The notes under the pieces were generated by a model, which did not search any database, was not told where the DNA came from, and was given only the letters and a program-made list of their open reading frames with translations. Positions 21,024-29,884 of a stretch of DNA of 64,000 bases are shown here, piece after piece. The stretch spans positions 62,001 to 126,000 of the forward strand of contig NZ_CAJQYY010000013.1 in assembly GCF_907164575.1 (NCBI RefSeq). Reading direction: 5' to 3'. The translations under genes were made by a program, and so were the position numbers. The DNA is from Paraburkholderia gardini. GTDB lineage: Bacteria > Pseudomonadota > Gammaproteobacteria > Burkholderiales > Burkholderiaceae. Position 1 is the first letter of the stretch, and every line of letters starts with the position of its first letter.

Positions 21024-21160
21024 GGTGTTTCCTTAAACGTTGCGATGTCGGAAATTGAAACGGTAAGGCGCTCATCGATTCTGTCGTCGATCAGCGCCTC
21101 AGACCCGTTCCGCCCTGCGCCCCTATCCGTTATAGATCAGGCGCAAACTTCCGAGGAACC

Positions 21161-21481
<321 letters not shown>

Positions 21482-21512
21482 CTAAAACAATTCTTTTAAT
21501 CGACGCACCACG

Positions 21513-22364
21513 TTAGTGGGTGTCGTGAGCCTGGCCGATGTACACCAGCGTCAGCATCATGAAAATGAACGCTTGCAGCAGAACGATCAGAATGTGGAAG
21601 ATCGACCACACCGTACCTGCGATCACGTGGCCGATGAAGCCGAGTACCGAGGCGTCCGCGCCGAAACCCCACATGCTGCCGAGCAGGGCAATCAGCAGGA
21701 ACAGCAGTTCGCCGGCGTACATGTTGCCGAACAGCCGCATGCCGAGCGAAACCGTTTTCGCGACGAACTCGATGATGTTCAGTGCAAGGTTGGGAATCCA
21801 CAGCAGCGGATGCGCACCAAACGGCGCGGACAGCAGTTCATGCACGAAGCCGCCGGCGCCCTTGATCTTGAAGTTGTAGTAAATCATCAGTACGAACACG
21901 CCGAGCGCGATGCCGAGCGTGCCGTTCAGATCGGCGGTCGGGACGATGCGATGGTGCGGAATGACTTCCGAAAGGCCCAGCCAGCCGATCACGCGGCCCG
22001 GCAGGTCAACGGGGAGGAAGTCGAGCGAGTTCATCAGCGCGACCCAGACGAACACGGTCAGCGCGAGCGGCGCGATGAACGTGCGCGAGCCGTGGATCAT
22101 CGATTTCGATTGATCCTCGACCATCTCGACGAGCATTTCGATCGCGCACTGGAAACGGCCGGGCACGCCGGACGTCGCCTTGCGGGCAGCCAGATGAAGG
22201 ACCAGGATCGTAATCAGACCGCAGACGATCGACCAGAACAGCGTGTCCAGATTCCAGACGTGGATGTCGAAAATCGACGTCTGGTGCGCGGTGGAAAAGT
22301 TCTGCAAGTGGTGCGCGATGTACTCGGACGGATCCAGAGCGCGCGTGCCTTCGCTAGCTGCCAT
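21513..22364 (-). CDS. atpB: F1Fo ATP synthase a subunit
   Basis: The a subunit forms the proton half-channels against the c-ring. The 283-residue membrane protein has five to six hydrophobic helices and the essential Arg in [14 protein letters not shown]. The conserved EFVAKTVSL precedes it. I start at the ATG at 22364 ([16 protein letters not shown]); a TTG six codons upstream is also open. It is preceded by atpI with a gap of about 140 bases. Confidence 0.96.
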   Translation of the reverse strand: MAASEGTRALDPSEYIAHHLQNFSTAHQTSIFDIHVWNLDTLFWSIVCGLITILVLHLAARKATSGVPGRFQCAIEMLVEMVEDQSKSMIHGSRTFIAPLALTVFVWVALMNSLDFLPVDLPGRVIGWLGLSEVIPHHRIVPTADLNGTLGIALGVFVLMIYYNFKIKGAGGFVHELLSAPFGAHPLLWIPNLALNIIEFVAKTVSLGMRLFGNMYAGELLFLLIALLGSMWGFGADASVLGFIGHVIAGTVWSIFHILIVLLQAFIFMMLTLVYIGQAHDTH

Positions 22365-22507
22365 ATCGTTAATGCCACCCAAATTGTCGAAAATCTTTCC
22401 AGGCTGTTCCCGGCGCGATGCCGTGTTGCGGGAACACGCCGGAGCGGATTCATGCCGAAGCCGCCTGCCTGTTGCTGACGCCGTGCGCCAGCCGTGTGTT
22501 CAGTGCC

Positions 22508-23050
22508 TCACCGCCAGGCGAGTGCGATCCAGTACGTCTTGAGGGCGACCAGGTAAGTCACGAGCAGCGGAACCCAGCGTACGTCGCGATACCAGAATGC
22601 GATAGCTACAAACATCGCAATCGTCGCCCCCATCTTGAGCGCTTCGCCGATCATCCAGCTCATTGCGGTTTCGGCGCCGCTCAATGTTCTCAAACGTGCC
22701 GCGAACATCGCGCTCGGCACCCAGCAGATCGCTCCCCCCAGGAATGCGGACAGCGCAGCATCACCCGGCGGCTTGTAAAACAGCCACCAAAGCAGCGTTG
22801 CTCCCAGGGACAAAACCATTTGCGCCATCACAACCCGGAAAGGCGTGACGCGCGATGGGCGACTCACATCCGGACCAAACAGCTTTTCAGCTTCAGTCCG
22901 CGTGAGCGGAACGATATTGTTATCTTGCTGCTCGACATCCCACGCTTCGTCATGCGTTGCGTGCTGCCCCGAAGACCCGGACGCGGCGTGCGCTGCGCGG
23001 TGTTCGTCGTGCCCCTCGTGGGGCGCCTGATCCGACGATTGAGCCGCCAT
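22508..23050 (-). CDS. atpI: ATP synthase protein I (AtpI)
   Basis: AtpI is a small membrane protein at the head of many atp operons and is thought to help c-ring assembly. The 180-residue product has an unusual N-terminal region (about 50 residues) rich in His, Glu, Asp and Ala, for example HEGHDEHRAAHAA. Four hydrophobic helices follow, with FKPPGDAALSA-like and GAICWVPSA stretches in the membrane part. It is the first gene of the operon, about 80 bases after a good promoter. The His-rich tail might bind metal but no such function is known. Confidence 0.88.
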   Translation of the reverse strand: MAAQSSDQAPHEGHDEHRAAHAASGSSGQHATHDEAWDVEQQDNNIVPLTRTEAEKLFGPDVSRPSRVTPFRVVMAQMVLSLGATLLWWLFYKPPGDAALSAFLGGAICWVPSAMFAARLRTLSGAETAMSWMIGEALKMGATIAMFVAIAFWYRDVRWVPLLVTYLVALKTYWIALAWR

Positions 23051-23129
23051 CGCAGTGTTCCGTAAAGTCTTGTTCAGCCCGCGAGCTTACGCACCGCTTA
23101 CGGGGTTGCCTGGCAAATAAATCCGGGCG

Positions 23130-23158
23130 ATTGTAAGCGATAGTTGCAGGCAATTCAA
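23130..23158 (-). promoter_or_regulatory. sigma70-type promoter of the atp operon
   Basis: On the minus strand TTGAAT (23153-23158) and TACAAT (23130-23135) are separated by exactly 17 bases. They lie about 80 bases upstream of the atpI start codon. Both hexamers match the consensus at five or four of six positions. Confidence 0.7.
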
Positions 23159-23334
23159 GACTTTACGTCGACCAATAACCTGCATGAAACGCGCCTTCAT
23201 CATGCGGGAAATGGCTGTCTACTGCGGGAGACATGACAACTGTAAGGCGGCTGGGGCGCCCCCGTATCGTACGTGCCCGGAACGGTCAGATACATCGTTT
23301 CCGCACCCGGCAGGACGCTCTCGCAGCCGTCTCA

Positions 23335-24483
23335 TTAATGCAACAGAAGGCCCGCGCCAATTGTCCCGCCGACGATCCAGAACGGGATCGAGAAAAGGTG
23401 AAACTGGAGCCACATGCCGCGTTCGTTTGAAAGACGCACGGCGATCAGATTGGCGAGCGACCCGATCGCGATGCCAAAGCCGCCGACGCTAACGCCGAAC
23501 GCCAGCGCGCGCCAGTCTTTCGTGAACTCGGCCAGCATGATCGCAGCCGGCACGTTGCTGATGCCCTGCGACAGCACTGCGCCGGCGGCATATGCATGTA
23601 ACGGCGAGCCGCCGATATCGAAGCGACTGATCGTCTCGTGTATCCACGGCAGCGCGGCGACGCTGCGCAACACGATGAACATGAACACGAAGATCAGCAG
23701 CAGCGGCCAGTCGATCTGTAACACGACCCTGGGACGCCACAGCAGGAAGCCCAGTCCGACGCCCGCGAGGCCGATAGCGGCGTGATGCGCGTCCGCCAGC
23801 AGCACGAACGCGACGAACAGCACCGCCGCAATGCCCACGAGCGGCCGGTCGACCGGATGCGGCTCGACGTCCTTCGAAAAATCGAGTGCCTTGCCGCGGA
23901 AAAAGACGGCGGCCATCAGATACAGCACAACCATCAATGCGATGCAGAGCGGCGCCAACCCCAGTACGAACGCGCCGAACGACACGCCGCCCGTCTGCCA
24001 GAGAAACAGGTTCTGCGGGTTGCCAAGCGGGGTCAGGATCGAACCCGCATTGACCGCCAGCGCGATAAAAATCACGAGGCGTTTGAGCGGCAACGGCGTC
24101 AGTTTGTGCAGCGACAACGCAAGCGGGACGACGACGAACAGCGCTACGTCATTCGTGAGCAGCGTGGAAAGCGCAGCGGCAAGGCCAATCATCAGAAACG
24201 CAAGACCGCGCTCCGAATGAATGCGATGCACGACGCGATGTGCCATCCAGATCAGAAATCCTGATAACTCGACGGCTTTCGTCAATATCAGGAGTCCGGC
24301 GAGCGTCAGCACAGTCTGCCAGTCGACTAACGCCGGCAACGAGGCCCATGGTCGCGGATGCAGGCACTGCAGAACGATCAGCGCGACGATGAGAACCGAC
24401 AGAACCGGTTCTTTCGTCGCGAACGCAAACACTTCACGGATGATGCTTCGAGACGCCTTTGGCGTGCGTTCTGCCACGGGCAC
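23335..24483 (-). CDS. SLC13/ArsB-CitT superfamily permease
   Basis: This is a 382-residue inner-membrane protein with about ten to eleven helices. Two inverted-repeat signatures of the ion transporter superfamily are seen: LSTLLTNDVALFVVVPLAL with NAGSILTPLGNPQNL in the first half, and GISNVPAAIMLAEFT in the second. The GNPQN and SNVPA stretches are typical of SLC13/ArsB-like anion carriers. Substrate is unknown. The start is a GTG at 24483, only 12 bases after the parB stop, so it is probably cotranscribed with parAB. The plus strand also has a weak 65-codon frame over its 3' end that I do not accept. Confidence 0.75.
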   Translation of the reverse strand: MPVAERTPKASRSIIREVFAFATKEPVLSVLIVALIVLQCLHPRPWASLPALVDWQTVLTLAGLLILTKAVELSGFLIWMAHRVVHRIHSERGLAFLMIGLAAALSTLLTNDVALFVVVPLALSLHKLTPLPLKRLVIFIALAVNAGSILTPLGNPQNLFLWQTGGVSFGAFVLGLAPLCIALMVVLYLMAAVFFRGKALDFSKDVEPHPVDRPLVGIAAVLFVAFVLLADAHHAAIGLAGVGLGFLLWRPRVVLQIDWPLLLIFVFMFIVLRSVAALPWIHETISRFDIGGSPLHAYAAGAVLSQGISNVPAAIMLAEFTKDWRALAFGVSVGGFGIAIGSLANLIAVRLSNERGMWLQFHLFSIPFWIVGGTIGAGLLLH

Positions 24484-24495
24484 GATAGCGCGTGC

Positions 24496-25386
24496 TCAGG
24501 AAGCGGTCGCGGTGCCGCGCAGTCGCATGAGAATGCCTTCCAGCGCGTCGAGGTCGCCAAAATCGACGAGTACCTGCCCTCGCCCACGCCGGCCGAGCTT
24601 GATCTTCACCGTGGCGGCGAGCAGATCGGAAAGCTCCTCCTCGAGGCGACGGGTATCGCGCCCGCCATCGTGGCCCGTACGCGCTTTCACAGCCGGCGCG
24701 GCTTTGGTCGTGGCGCTCACCAGCTTCTCGGTCTCGCGGACCGACATGCCCTTGTTGACTACCTGGTTTGCAAGCGTGATCTGCGTCGCGGCGTCGACGG
24801 CGAGCAGCGCACGCGCGTGGCCCATGTCGAGATCGCCAGCGAGCAGCATCGTCTGAACGGGCGACGCCAGGTTCAGCAGACGCAGCAGGTTCGACACGGC
24901 GCTACGCGAGCGTCCCACGGATTCCGCTGCCTGCTCATGCGTGAAGTGGAATTCGTCGAGCAGGCGCTGGATGCCCTGGGCTTCTTCGAGCGGATTCAGG
25001 TCTTCGCGCTGGATATTCTCGATCAGCGCCATGGCGGCGGCAGTCTGGTCGGGCACGTCCTTCACGAGCACCGGCACTTCGTCGAGCCCAGCCAGACGCG
25101 CCGCACGAAAACGCCGCTCGCCCGCGATGATCTCGTACATGTCCGCGGACACCGGGCGTACCAGGATCGGCTGCATCACGCCCTGCGTGCGGATGCTGGC
25201 GGCCAGTTCCTGCAGCGCGCCCTCATCCATCCGCGTGCGCGGCTGGTACTTGCCGGCCTGTAATTTGCCGAGCGGCAGCACGTTAGGCGCGCCGTCGATC
25301 TTCACCGCCTCGGTGATGTCCGCGCTGCCGCCGAGCAGCGCCTCGAGTCCACGGCCCAATCCCTTCTTTCTTGCCACTGCGTTCAT
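24496..25386 (-). CDS. parB: chromosome partitioning protein ParB (Noc/Spo0J family)
   Basis: ParB binds parS sites, spreads as a CTP-dependent clamp and works with ParA to segregate the origin region. The 296-residue protein starts MNAVARKKGLGRGLEALLGG. It has the CTP-binding core motifs QPRTRMDE and the GERRFRAA segment, followed by ENIQREDLNPLEEA. The helix-turn-helix contains VGRSRSAVSNLLRLLNL. A C-terminal dimerisation domain ends the protein. The ATG at 25386 has AGGAAG upstream. It lies 82 bases after parA. Two good parS palindromes lie 2-4 kb away in and near mnmG. Confidence 0.96.
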   Translation of the reverse strand: MNAVARKKGLGRGLEALLGGSADITEAVKIDGAPNVLPLGKLQAGKYQPRTRMDEGALQELAASIRTQGVMQPILVRPVSADMYEIIAGERRFRAARLAGLDEVPVLVKDVPDQTAAAMALIENIQREDLNPLEEAQGIQRLLDEFHFTHEQAAESVGRSRSAVSNLLRLLNLASPVQTMLLAGDLDMGHARALLAVDAATQITLANQVVNKGMSVRETEKLVSATTKAAPAVKARTGHDGGRDTRRLEEELSDLLAATVKIKLGRRGRGQVLVDFGDLDALEGILMRLRGTATAS

Positions 25387-25468
25387 CGTGCTTCCTCGAT
25401 CCGCCTTGTGTTGTCTTGAGGGTCGCCTTGCTGGCCACCTTGTTCTTCCCGGACTCCGCCGCCGCGCG

Positions 25469-26239
25469 TTACAGCGCGCGAACCCGTTCAATCATTTCCG
25501 CACCGAACTGGACGTAAGCCTGTGCGCCGCGCGACGCCCGGTCGAAAACCACACCCGGCAAACCATAGCTCGGCGCTTCGGCCAGGCGGACGTTACGCGG
25601 GATCACCACATCGAATACCTTGTCGCCGAAATGCTCTTTCAGCTGATCGGAAACCTGCTGCTGCAACGTGATGCGCGGATCGAACATGACGCGCAGCAGG
25701 CCGATCACCTTGAGGTCGCGGTTCAGGTTCGCATGCACCTGCTTGATCGTCGCCACGAGGTCGGAAAGCCCCTCCAGCGCGAAGTATTCGCACTGCATCG
25801 GGATCACGACGCCATGTGCCGCGCACAGGCCGTTGAGCGTCAGTAAGGAGAGCGCCGGCGGGCAGTCGATCAGCACAAAATCGTAATCTTCCGCGACGAG
25901 CGCGAGGGCGTCCTTTAGCTGGCGCTCGCGATTGTTGACGCTGACCAGTTCGACCTCGGCGCCCGCGAGTTCGCGATTGGCCGGCAATACATCATACGAA
26001 ACGCCTTCGGGTTTGACGCGCGCATCCGCGACGGTCACGCCGTCGACCAGTACTTCGTAGACGGTGTTTTCACACGCGGCCTTGTCGATACCGCTGCCCA
26101 TCGTGGCATTGCCCTGCGGATCCAGATCGATGAGCAGGACCCGCTGTCCCTGCGATGCGAGGCTCGCGGCGAGATTGACTGCTGTCGTCGTCTTCCCGAC
26201 GCCGCCCTTCTGGTTCGCAACGCAGAAGATTTTTGCCAT
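25469..26239 (-). CDS. parA: chromosome partitioning ATPase ParA (Soj)
   Basis: ParA is a Walker-type ATPase that binds DNA non-specifically and moves ParB-parS complexes. The 256-residue protein has the deviant Walker A KGGVGKTTTAVNLAASLA at the N terminus, with the signature Lys in the KGG triplet. LIDLDPQGNATMGSG (Walker A') and the FVLIDCPPALSLL Walker B follow. It lacks the long N-terminal helix-turn-helix of plasmid type Ia ParA, as expected for the chromosomal type. It lies between rsmG (58-base gap) and parB on the minus strand. Confidence 0.96.
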   Translation of the reverse strand: MAKIFCVANQKGGVGKTTTAVNLAASLASQGQRVLLIDLDPQGNATMGSGIDKAACENTVYEVLVDGVTVADARVKPEGVSYDVLPANRELAGAEVELVSVNNRERQLKDALALVAEDYDFVLIDCPPALSLLTLNGLCAAHGVVIPMQCEYFALEGLSDLVATIKQVHANLNRDLKVIGLLRVMFDPRITLQQQVSDQLKEHFGDKVFDVVIPRNVRLAEAPSYGLPGVVFDRASRGAQAYVQFGAEMIERVRAL

Positions 26240-26297
26240 CGTTGGTGTGTCCCTTTTTACTACTTTTGAATGACTGGAATGACTGGTGTCAGCTCAA

Positions 26298-26987
26298 TCA
26301 CGTATCAATCGTGACTTCGATCAGATGCCGCTCTGCGTCGAGCGATGGGACCCTGAGCCGGATAATCTGCTGTACATGTGCCCCTTCCGGCAATCGCCCG
26401 ATCTCGCCTTCGGGTCGAATACCCTTCATCGCCCAGATCGCACCGCGCTCCGTGACGAGATGACGGGCCAGTGTAACGAAATCCGAGAGCTCTGCGAACG
26501 CACGCGAGACGATTACATCGAATTTAGCCGGCACTTCGACACCCGGCCGCAAAGTTTCGACACGACCCGTCACTACAGACAGATTGGCAAGTCCCAATTC
26601 GGCCTTGGCCTGCGACTGGAACGCGGTCTTCTTGTGAACAATGTCGTTCAGCGTAATGTTCCAGTCCGGCAGGACGATAGCGAGCACGATCCCGGGCAGT
26701 CCCCCGCCGGAACCCACGTCGAGTACCGACGATGCTCCGCGGGGCGCGAGATGCGGCACGATCGATAGTGAGTCGAGGATGTGCTGGATCAGCATCTGCC
26801 TGGGATCGCGGATAGCGGTCAGGTTGTACACCGCGTTCCACTTTGCCAGCAGCGCGACGTAATCGAGCAGCTGGCCGAACTGGAATTCGCTCAGATCGAG
26901 ACCGAGTTCGCTCGCTCCTCCACGCAACAACGCCGACAACGATTCCCGGCTGCCAGCGACCTCGGAAGTCCTTTGCCCTGCCGTCAT
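26298..26987 (-). CDS. rsmG: 16S rRNA (guanine-N7)-methyltransferase RsmG
   Basis: RsmG (GidB) methylates N7 of G527 in 16S rRNA using S-adenosylmethionine. The 229-residue protein has the SAM-binding motif [16 protein letters not shown] and the family segment [20 protein letters not shown]. The conserved VSRAFAEL is also present. Its ATG overlaps the mnmG TGA by four bases (26984-26987), which indicates coupled translation. The order mnmG-rsmG-parA-parB is the classical origin-linked cluster. Confidence 0.96.
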   Translation of the reverse strand: MTAGQRTSEVAGSRESLSALLRGGASELGLDLSEFQFGQLLDYVALLAKWNAVYNLTAIRDPRQMLIQHILDSLSIVPHLAPRGASSVLDVGSGGGLPGIVLAIVLPDWNITLNDIVHKKTAFQSQAKAELGLANLSVVTGRVETLRPGVEVPAKFDVIVSRAFAELSDFVTLARHLVTERGAIWAMKGIRPEGEIGRLPEGAHVQQIIRLRVPSLDAERHLIEVTIDT

Positions 26988-28942
26988 TGGGTCACCGGCT
27001 TGCTGTCGGCGCCGTTGTCCGCGGACTTTGAAGGCCGGCGACCAAAGCCTCGCTTCAGATGCACCATAAGCAGCGAGATTGCAGCAGGCGTGATGCCGGA
27101 AATCCGCGACGCCTGCCCGATCGTCTCCGGACGGAACTGTGTCAGCTTTTGCCGTGCTTCGAACGAGAGGCCGCGAACTTCCGCGTAGTCCAGTCCTTCG
27201 GGAAGTCGCATGCTTTCGTGCGCTTCGTTGCGTTCGATTTCGCCTGCCTGACGTTCGATGTAGCCCTGATACTTCACACCAATCTCGACCTGCTCCTTGA
27301 TTTGCGTGAGCAGGACATCGTCATCAGCCAGCGTTTCGGTCGGTCCGCATGTACCGTCTAGCAGACCGCAAACGCCGTCGTAGCTCACACCCGGTCGGCG
27401 CAGCAGGTCGGCGAGACTGTATTCGTGGTCGATTGGTTTTCCGAGCAGCGCCGTGGCTGCTTCGGCCGATAACGTCTTCGGATTAACCCAGGTCGTACGC
27501 AGGCGCTCTGTTTCACGTGAAACAGCATCGCGCTTACGGCTGAATGCATCCCAACGGGCGTCGTCCACCACGCCAATCTCGCGGCCGATTTCAGTCAGAC
27601 GCATATCTGCGTTGTCTTCGCGCAGACTGAGGCGATATTCGGCGCGACTCGTGAACATCCGATACGGCTCGGAAACGCCACGCGTAACCAGATCGTCGAC
27701 GAGAACGCCAAGGTATGCCTGATCCCGACGTGGGCACCACGCCTCCCTGCCCTGAACCTGCAAGCCTGCATTGATCCCTGCGAGCAGACCCTGCGCAGCC
27801 GCCTCTTCGTAGCCGGTCGTGCCATTGATTTGCCCAGCGAAGAACAAACCGTCAATCACCTTGGTTTCCAGCGACGCCTTCAGACCACGCGGATCGAAGT
27901 AGTCGTACTCGATCGCATAACCGGGACGCAGGATGTGCGCATGCTCCAGCCCACGCATCGAGCGGACCAACTCCAGTTGCACATCAAACGGGAGGCTGGT
28001 GGAAATGCCGTTCGGGTAGAACTCGTTCGTCGTTAGCCCTTCTGGCTCCAGAAAGATCTGATGTGATTCCTTGGACGCAAATCGATGAATCTTGTCCTCG
28101 ATCGACGGGCAATAGCGCGGCCCGACGCCTTCGATTACGCCTGTGTACATCGGCGAGCGGTCGAGACCGCTGCGAATAATGTCGTGGGTACACTCGTTGG
28201 TATGCGTAACCCAGCACGGAACCTGACGCGGATGTTGTTCGACGCGCCCCAGAAAGGAAAACACCGGCACCGGGTCCAGATCGCCCGGCTGTTCTTCGAG
28301 CACCGAAAAATCGATTGTCCGGCCGTCAATGCGCGGCGGCGTACCGGTTTTAAGACGACCCTGCGGCAGCTTCAACTCCTTGAGGCGCGCGGACAGCGAC
28401 ACCGCAGCGGGATCACCCGCACGGCCGCCGGTGTAATTGTTCAGCCCAACGTGAATCTTGCCGTCGAGGAACGTCCCAGCCGTCAGCACGACGGCCCGCG
28501 AACGGAAGCTGATCCCGACCTGCGTCACCGCGCCCACGACGCGATTGCCCTCCACCATCAGATCGTCGACTGCCTGCTGGAACAGCCACAGATTCGGCTG
28601 ATTCTCCAGACGATGACGGATAGCCTGCTTATACAGCAGCCGGTCCGCCTGCGCGCGCGTCGCCCGCACGGCCGGGCCCTTGGACGAGTTGAGGATACGG
28701 AACTGAATTCCGCCTTCATCCGTGGCTGCAGCCATTGCGCCGCCGAGCGCATCGACTTCCTTGACCAGATGGCCTTTGCCAATGCCGCCAATCGACGGAT
28801 TGCAGCTCATCTGTCCAAGGGTTTCGATGTTGTGCGTCAGCAGCAGCGTTTTCGCGCCCATGCGCGCGGACGCTAAAGCGGCTTCGGTGCCGGCATGACC
28901 GCCACCGACGACGATAACGTCAAATTCTGAGGGAAAAAGCAT
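26984..28942 (-). CDS. mnmG: tRNA uridine-5-carboxymethylaminomethyl modification enzyme MnmG (GidA)
   Basis: With MnmE, MnmG installs the carboxymethylaminomethyl group at U34 of several tRNAs, using FAD and a folate. The 652-residue protein has the N-terminal FAD-binding motif [20 protein letters not shown]. The family signatures [24 protein letters not shown] and [17 protein letters not shown] also occur. I choose the ATG at 28942, which gives [15 protein letters not shown]; the open frame extends 13 codons upstream to a TTG without support. A parS palindrome is embedded in the coding sequence at 27508-27525. MnmC near 58 kb acts later on the same base. Confidence 0.97.
   Translation of the reverse strand: MLFPSEFDVIVVGGGHAGTEAALASARMGAKTLLLTHNIETLGQMSCNPSIGGIGKGHLVKEVDALGGAMAAATDEGGIQFRILNSSKGPAVRATRAQADRLLYKQAIRHRLENQPNLWLFQQAVDDLMVEGNRVVGAVTQVGISFRSRAVVLTAGTFLDGKIHVGLNNYTGGRAGDPAAVSLSARLKELKLPQGRLKTGTPPRIDGRTIDFSVLEEQPGDLDPVPVFSFLGRVEQHPRQVPCWVTHTNECTHDIIRSGLDRSPMYTGVIEGVGPRYCPSIEDKIHRFASKESHQIFLEPEGLTTNEFYPNGISTSLPFDVQLELVRSMRGLEHAHILRPGYAIEYDYFDPRGLKASLETKVIDGLFFAGQINGTTGYEEAAAQGLLAGINAGLQVQGREAWCPRRDQAYLGVLVDDLVTRGVSEPYRMFTSRAEYRLSLREDNADMRLTEIGREIGVVDDARWDAFSRKRDAVSRETERLRTTWVNPKTLSAEAATALLGKPIDHEYSLADLLRRPGVSYDGVCGLLDGTCGPTETLADDDVLLTQIKEQVEIGVKYQGYIERQAGEIERNEAHESMRLPEGLDYAEVRGLSFEARQKLTQFRPETIGQASRISGITPAAISLLMVHLKRGFGRRPSKSADNGADSKPVTQ
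27508..27525. other. parS site inside mnmG
   Basis: CTGTTTCACGTGAAACAG is a perfect 18-base palindrome containing the GTTTCACGTGAAAC core recognised by chromosomal ParB proteins of the Spo0J family. It is inside the mnmG coding sequence, 1.3 kb upstream of parA. Confidence 0.93.
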
Positions 28943-28999
28943 CGCGGATCTCACGCCAGGTACGTCGCGTGAGCCTTTCAAAGGAAAATGTATGGGCGA

Positions 29000-29005
29000 A
29001 TTATA
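29000..29005 (-). promoter_or_regulatory. -10 element of the mnmG-parAB promoter
   Basis: TATAAT on the minus strand lies about 58 bases upstream of the mnmG ATG. No good -35 hexamer is visible at 16-18 bases spacing, so only the -10 box is called. Confidence 0.55.
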
Positions 29006-29052
29006 ACGGGTTCGCTTTTGGCCCGAATTTCATCCATTCAGCCAAAGATAAA

Positions 29053-29088
29053 AAAGGTGGTGTGTTTCACGTGAAACACACCACCTTT
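29053..29088 (-). other. 36-base perfect palindrome: parS site that also forms the livF terminator
   Basis: The palindrome is perfect over 36 bases and is centred between 29070 and 29071. Its middle is TGTTTCACGTGAAACA, a full parS site. The outer arms (AAAGGTGGTG and CACCACCTTT) extend it into a long hairpin. On the minus strand the hairpin runs into a stretch of T's. It therefore has the structure of an intrinsic terminator 30 bases past the livF stop, as well as a ParB-binding centre upstream of the mnmG promoter. Confidence 0.9.
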
Positions 29089-29116
29089 AACCGCAATCAG
29101 ACAAGACCCTCCGCGG

Positions 29117-29884
29117 TTAAGCGACCTTTTTGGTCAGCCCCAGATACGTCTCGATAACCCGAGGATTCTGCGCCAGATCCACAGCTGCACCCTCGAGTGC
29201 AAGTTCGCCGGTTTCAAGAACATAGCCGTAATCTGAGATCTGCAGCGCCGCGCGGGCGTTTTGCTCGATCAGCAACGTGGCAACGCCCGTCTGCCGCAGC
29301 GCGCTAATGATATGAAAAATCTCTTTCACAATGAGCGGCGCAAGCCCGAGGCTCGGCTCGTCGAGCATCAACAGATCGGGCTTGCCCATCAATGCCCGAC
29401 CGACCGCCAGCATCTGCCGCTCGCCGCCAGACAACGTACCCGATGCCTGCTTGCGTCGCTCCTTCAGCCGCGGAAACAACTGAAACACCGGCTCAAGCTG
29501 ATCGAGAAAATCCCGCTCCCCCGCCCGCTTGCGGCGCCAGGCGCCGAGCACGAGATTGTCCTCGACCGTCATTGTGGAAAATAGCTCGCGCTTTTCCGGG
29601 ACCAGGCACATGCCCCGCGCAACACGTTTTTCGACAGGCACGGCGCTGACGTCTTCGCCTCTGAAGGCGATCGCGCCCTTAGCATGCCCGCTCACCGGCA
29701 GCGCACCCATGATCGCGTTCAGCAGCGTCGACTTGCCTGCGCCGTTCGGCCCGATCACCGACACGATCTGGCGTGGCCGAACCTTGATCGCCGCATTGTG
29801 CAGCGCCTCGACCTTGCCGTAGCGAACGGACAAGCCTGTGACGTCAAGAATCGACACGCCGGAATCAGGTTGCATCGTCATCAT
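29117..29884 (-). CDS. livF: branched-chain amino acid ABC transporter ATP-binding protein LivF
   Basis: LivF is one of the two cytoplasmic ATPases of a Liv importer. The 255-residue protein has canonical Walker [17 protein letters not shown], the ABC signature TLSGGERQMLAVGRAL, Walker B LLMLDEPSLGLAP and the LIEQNA switch typical of LivF. Its ATG overlaps the stop of the upstream permease-ATPase fusion by four bases. The operon runs from the binding proteins at 34-35 kb through LivH and LivMG to this gene and then meets the parS/terminator palindrome. Confidence 0.95.
   Translation of the reverse strand: MMTMQPDSGVSILDVTGLSVRYGKVEALHNAAIKVRPRQIVSVIGPNGAGKSTLLNAIMGALPVSGHAKGAIAFRGEDVSAVPVEKRVARGMCLVPEKRELFSTMTVEDNLVLGAWRRKRAGERDFLDQLEPVFQLFPRLKERRKQASGTLSGGERQMLAVGRALMGKPDLLMLDEPSLGLAPLIVKEIFHIISALRQTGVATLLIEQNARAALQISDYGYVLETGELALEGAAVDLAQNPRVIETYLGLTKKVA

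Noticed and set aside
23233-23430. 65-codon plus-strand frame upstream of atpI, over the end of the SLC13-like gene
   Set aside because: It has GGGAGAC before the ATG and looks basic, but overlaps a real gene for half its length and I recognise no family. Possible but not supported.
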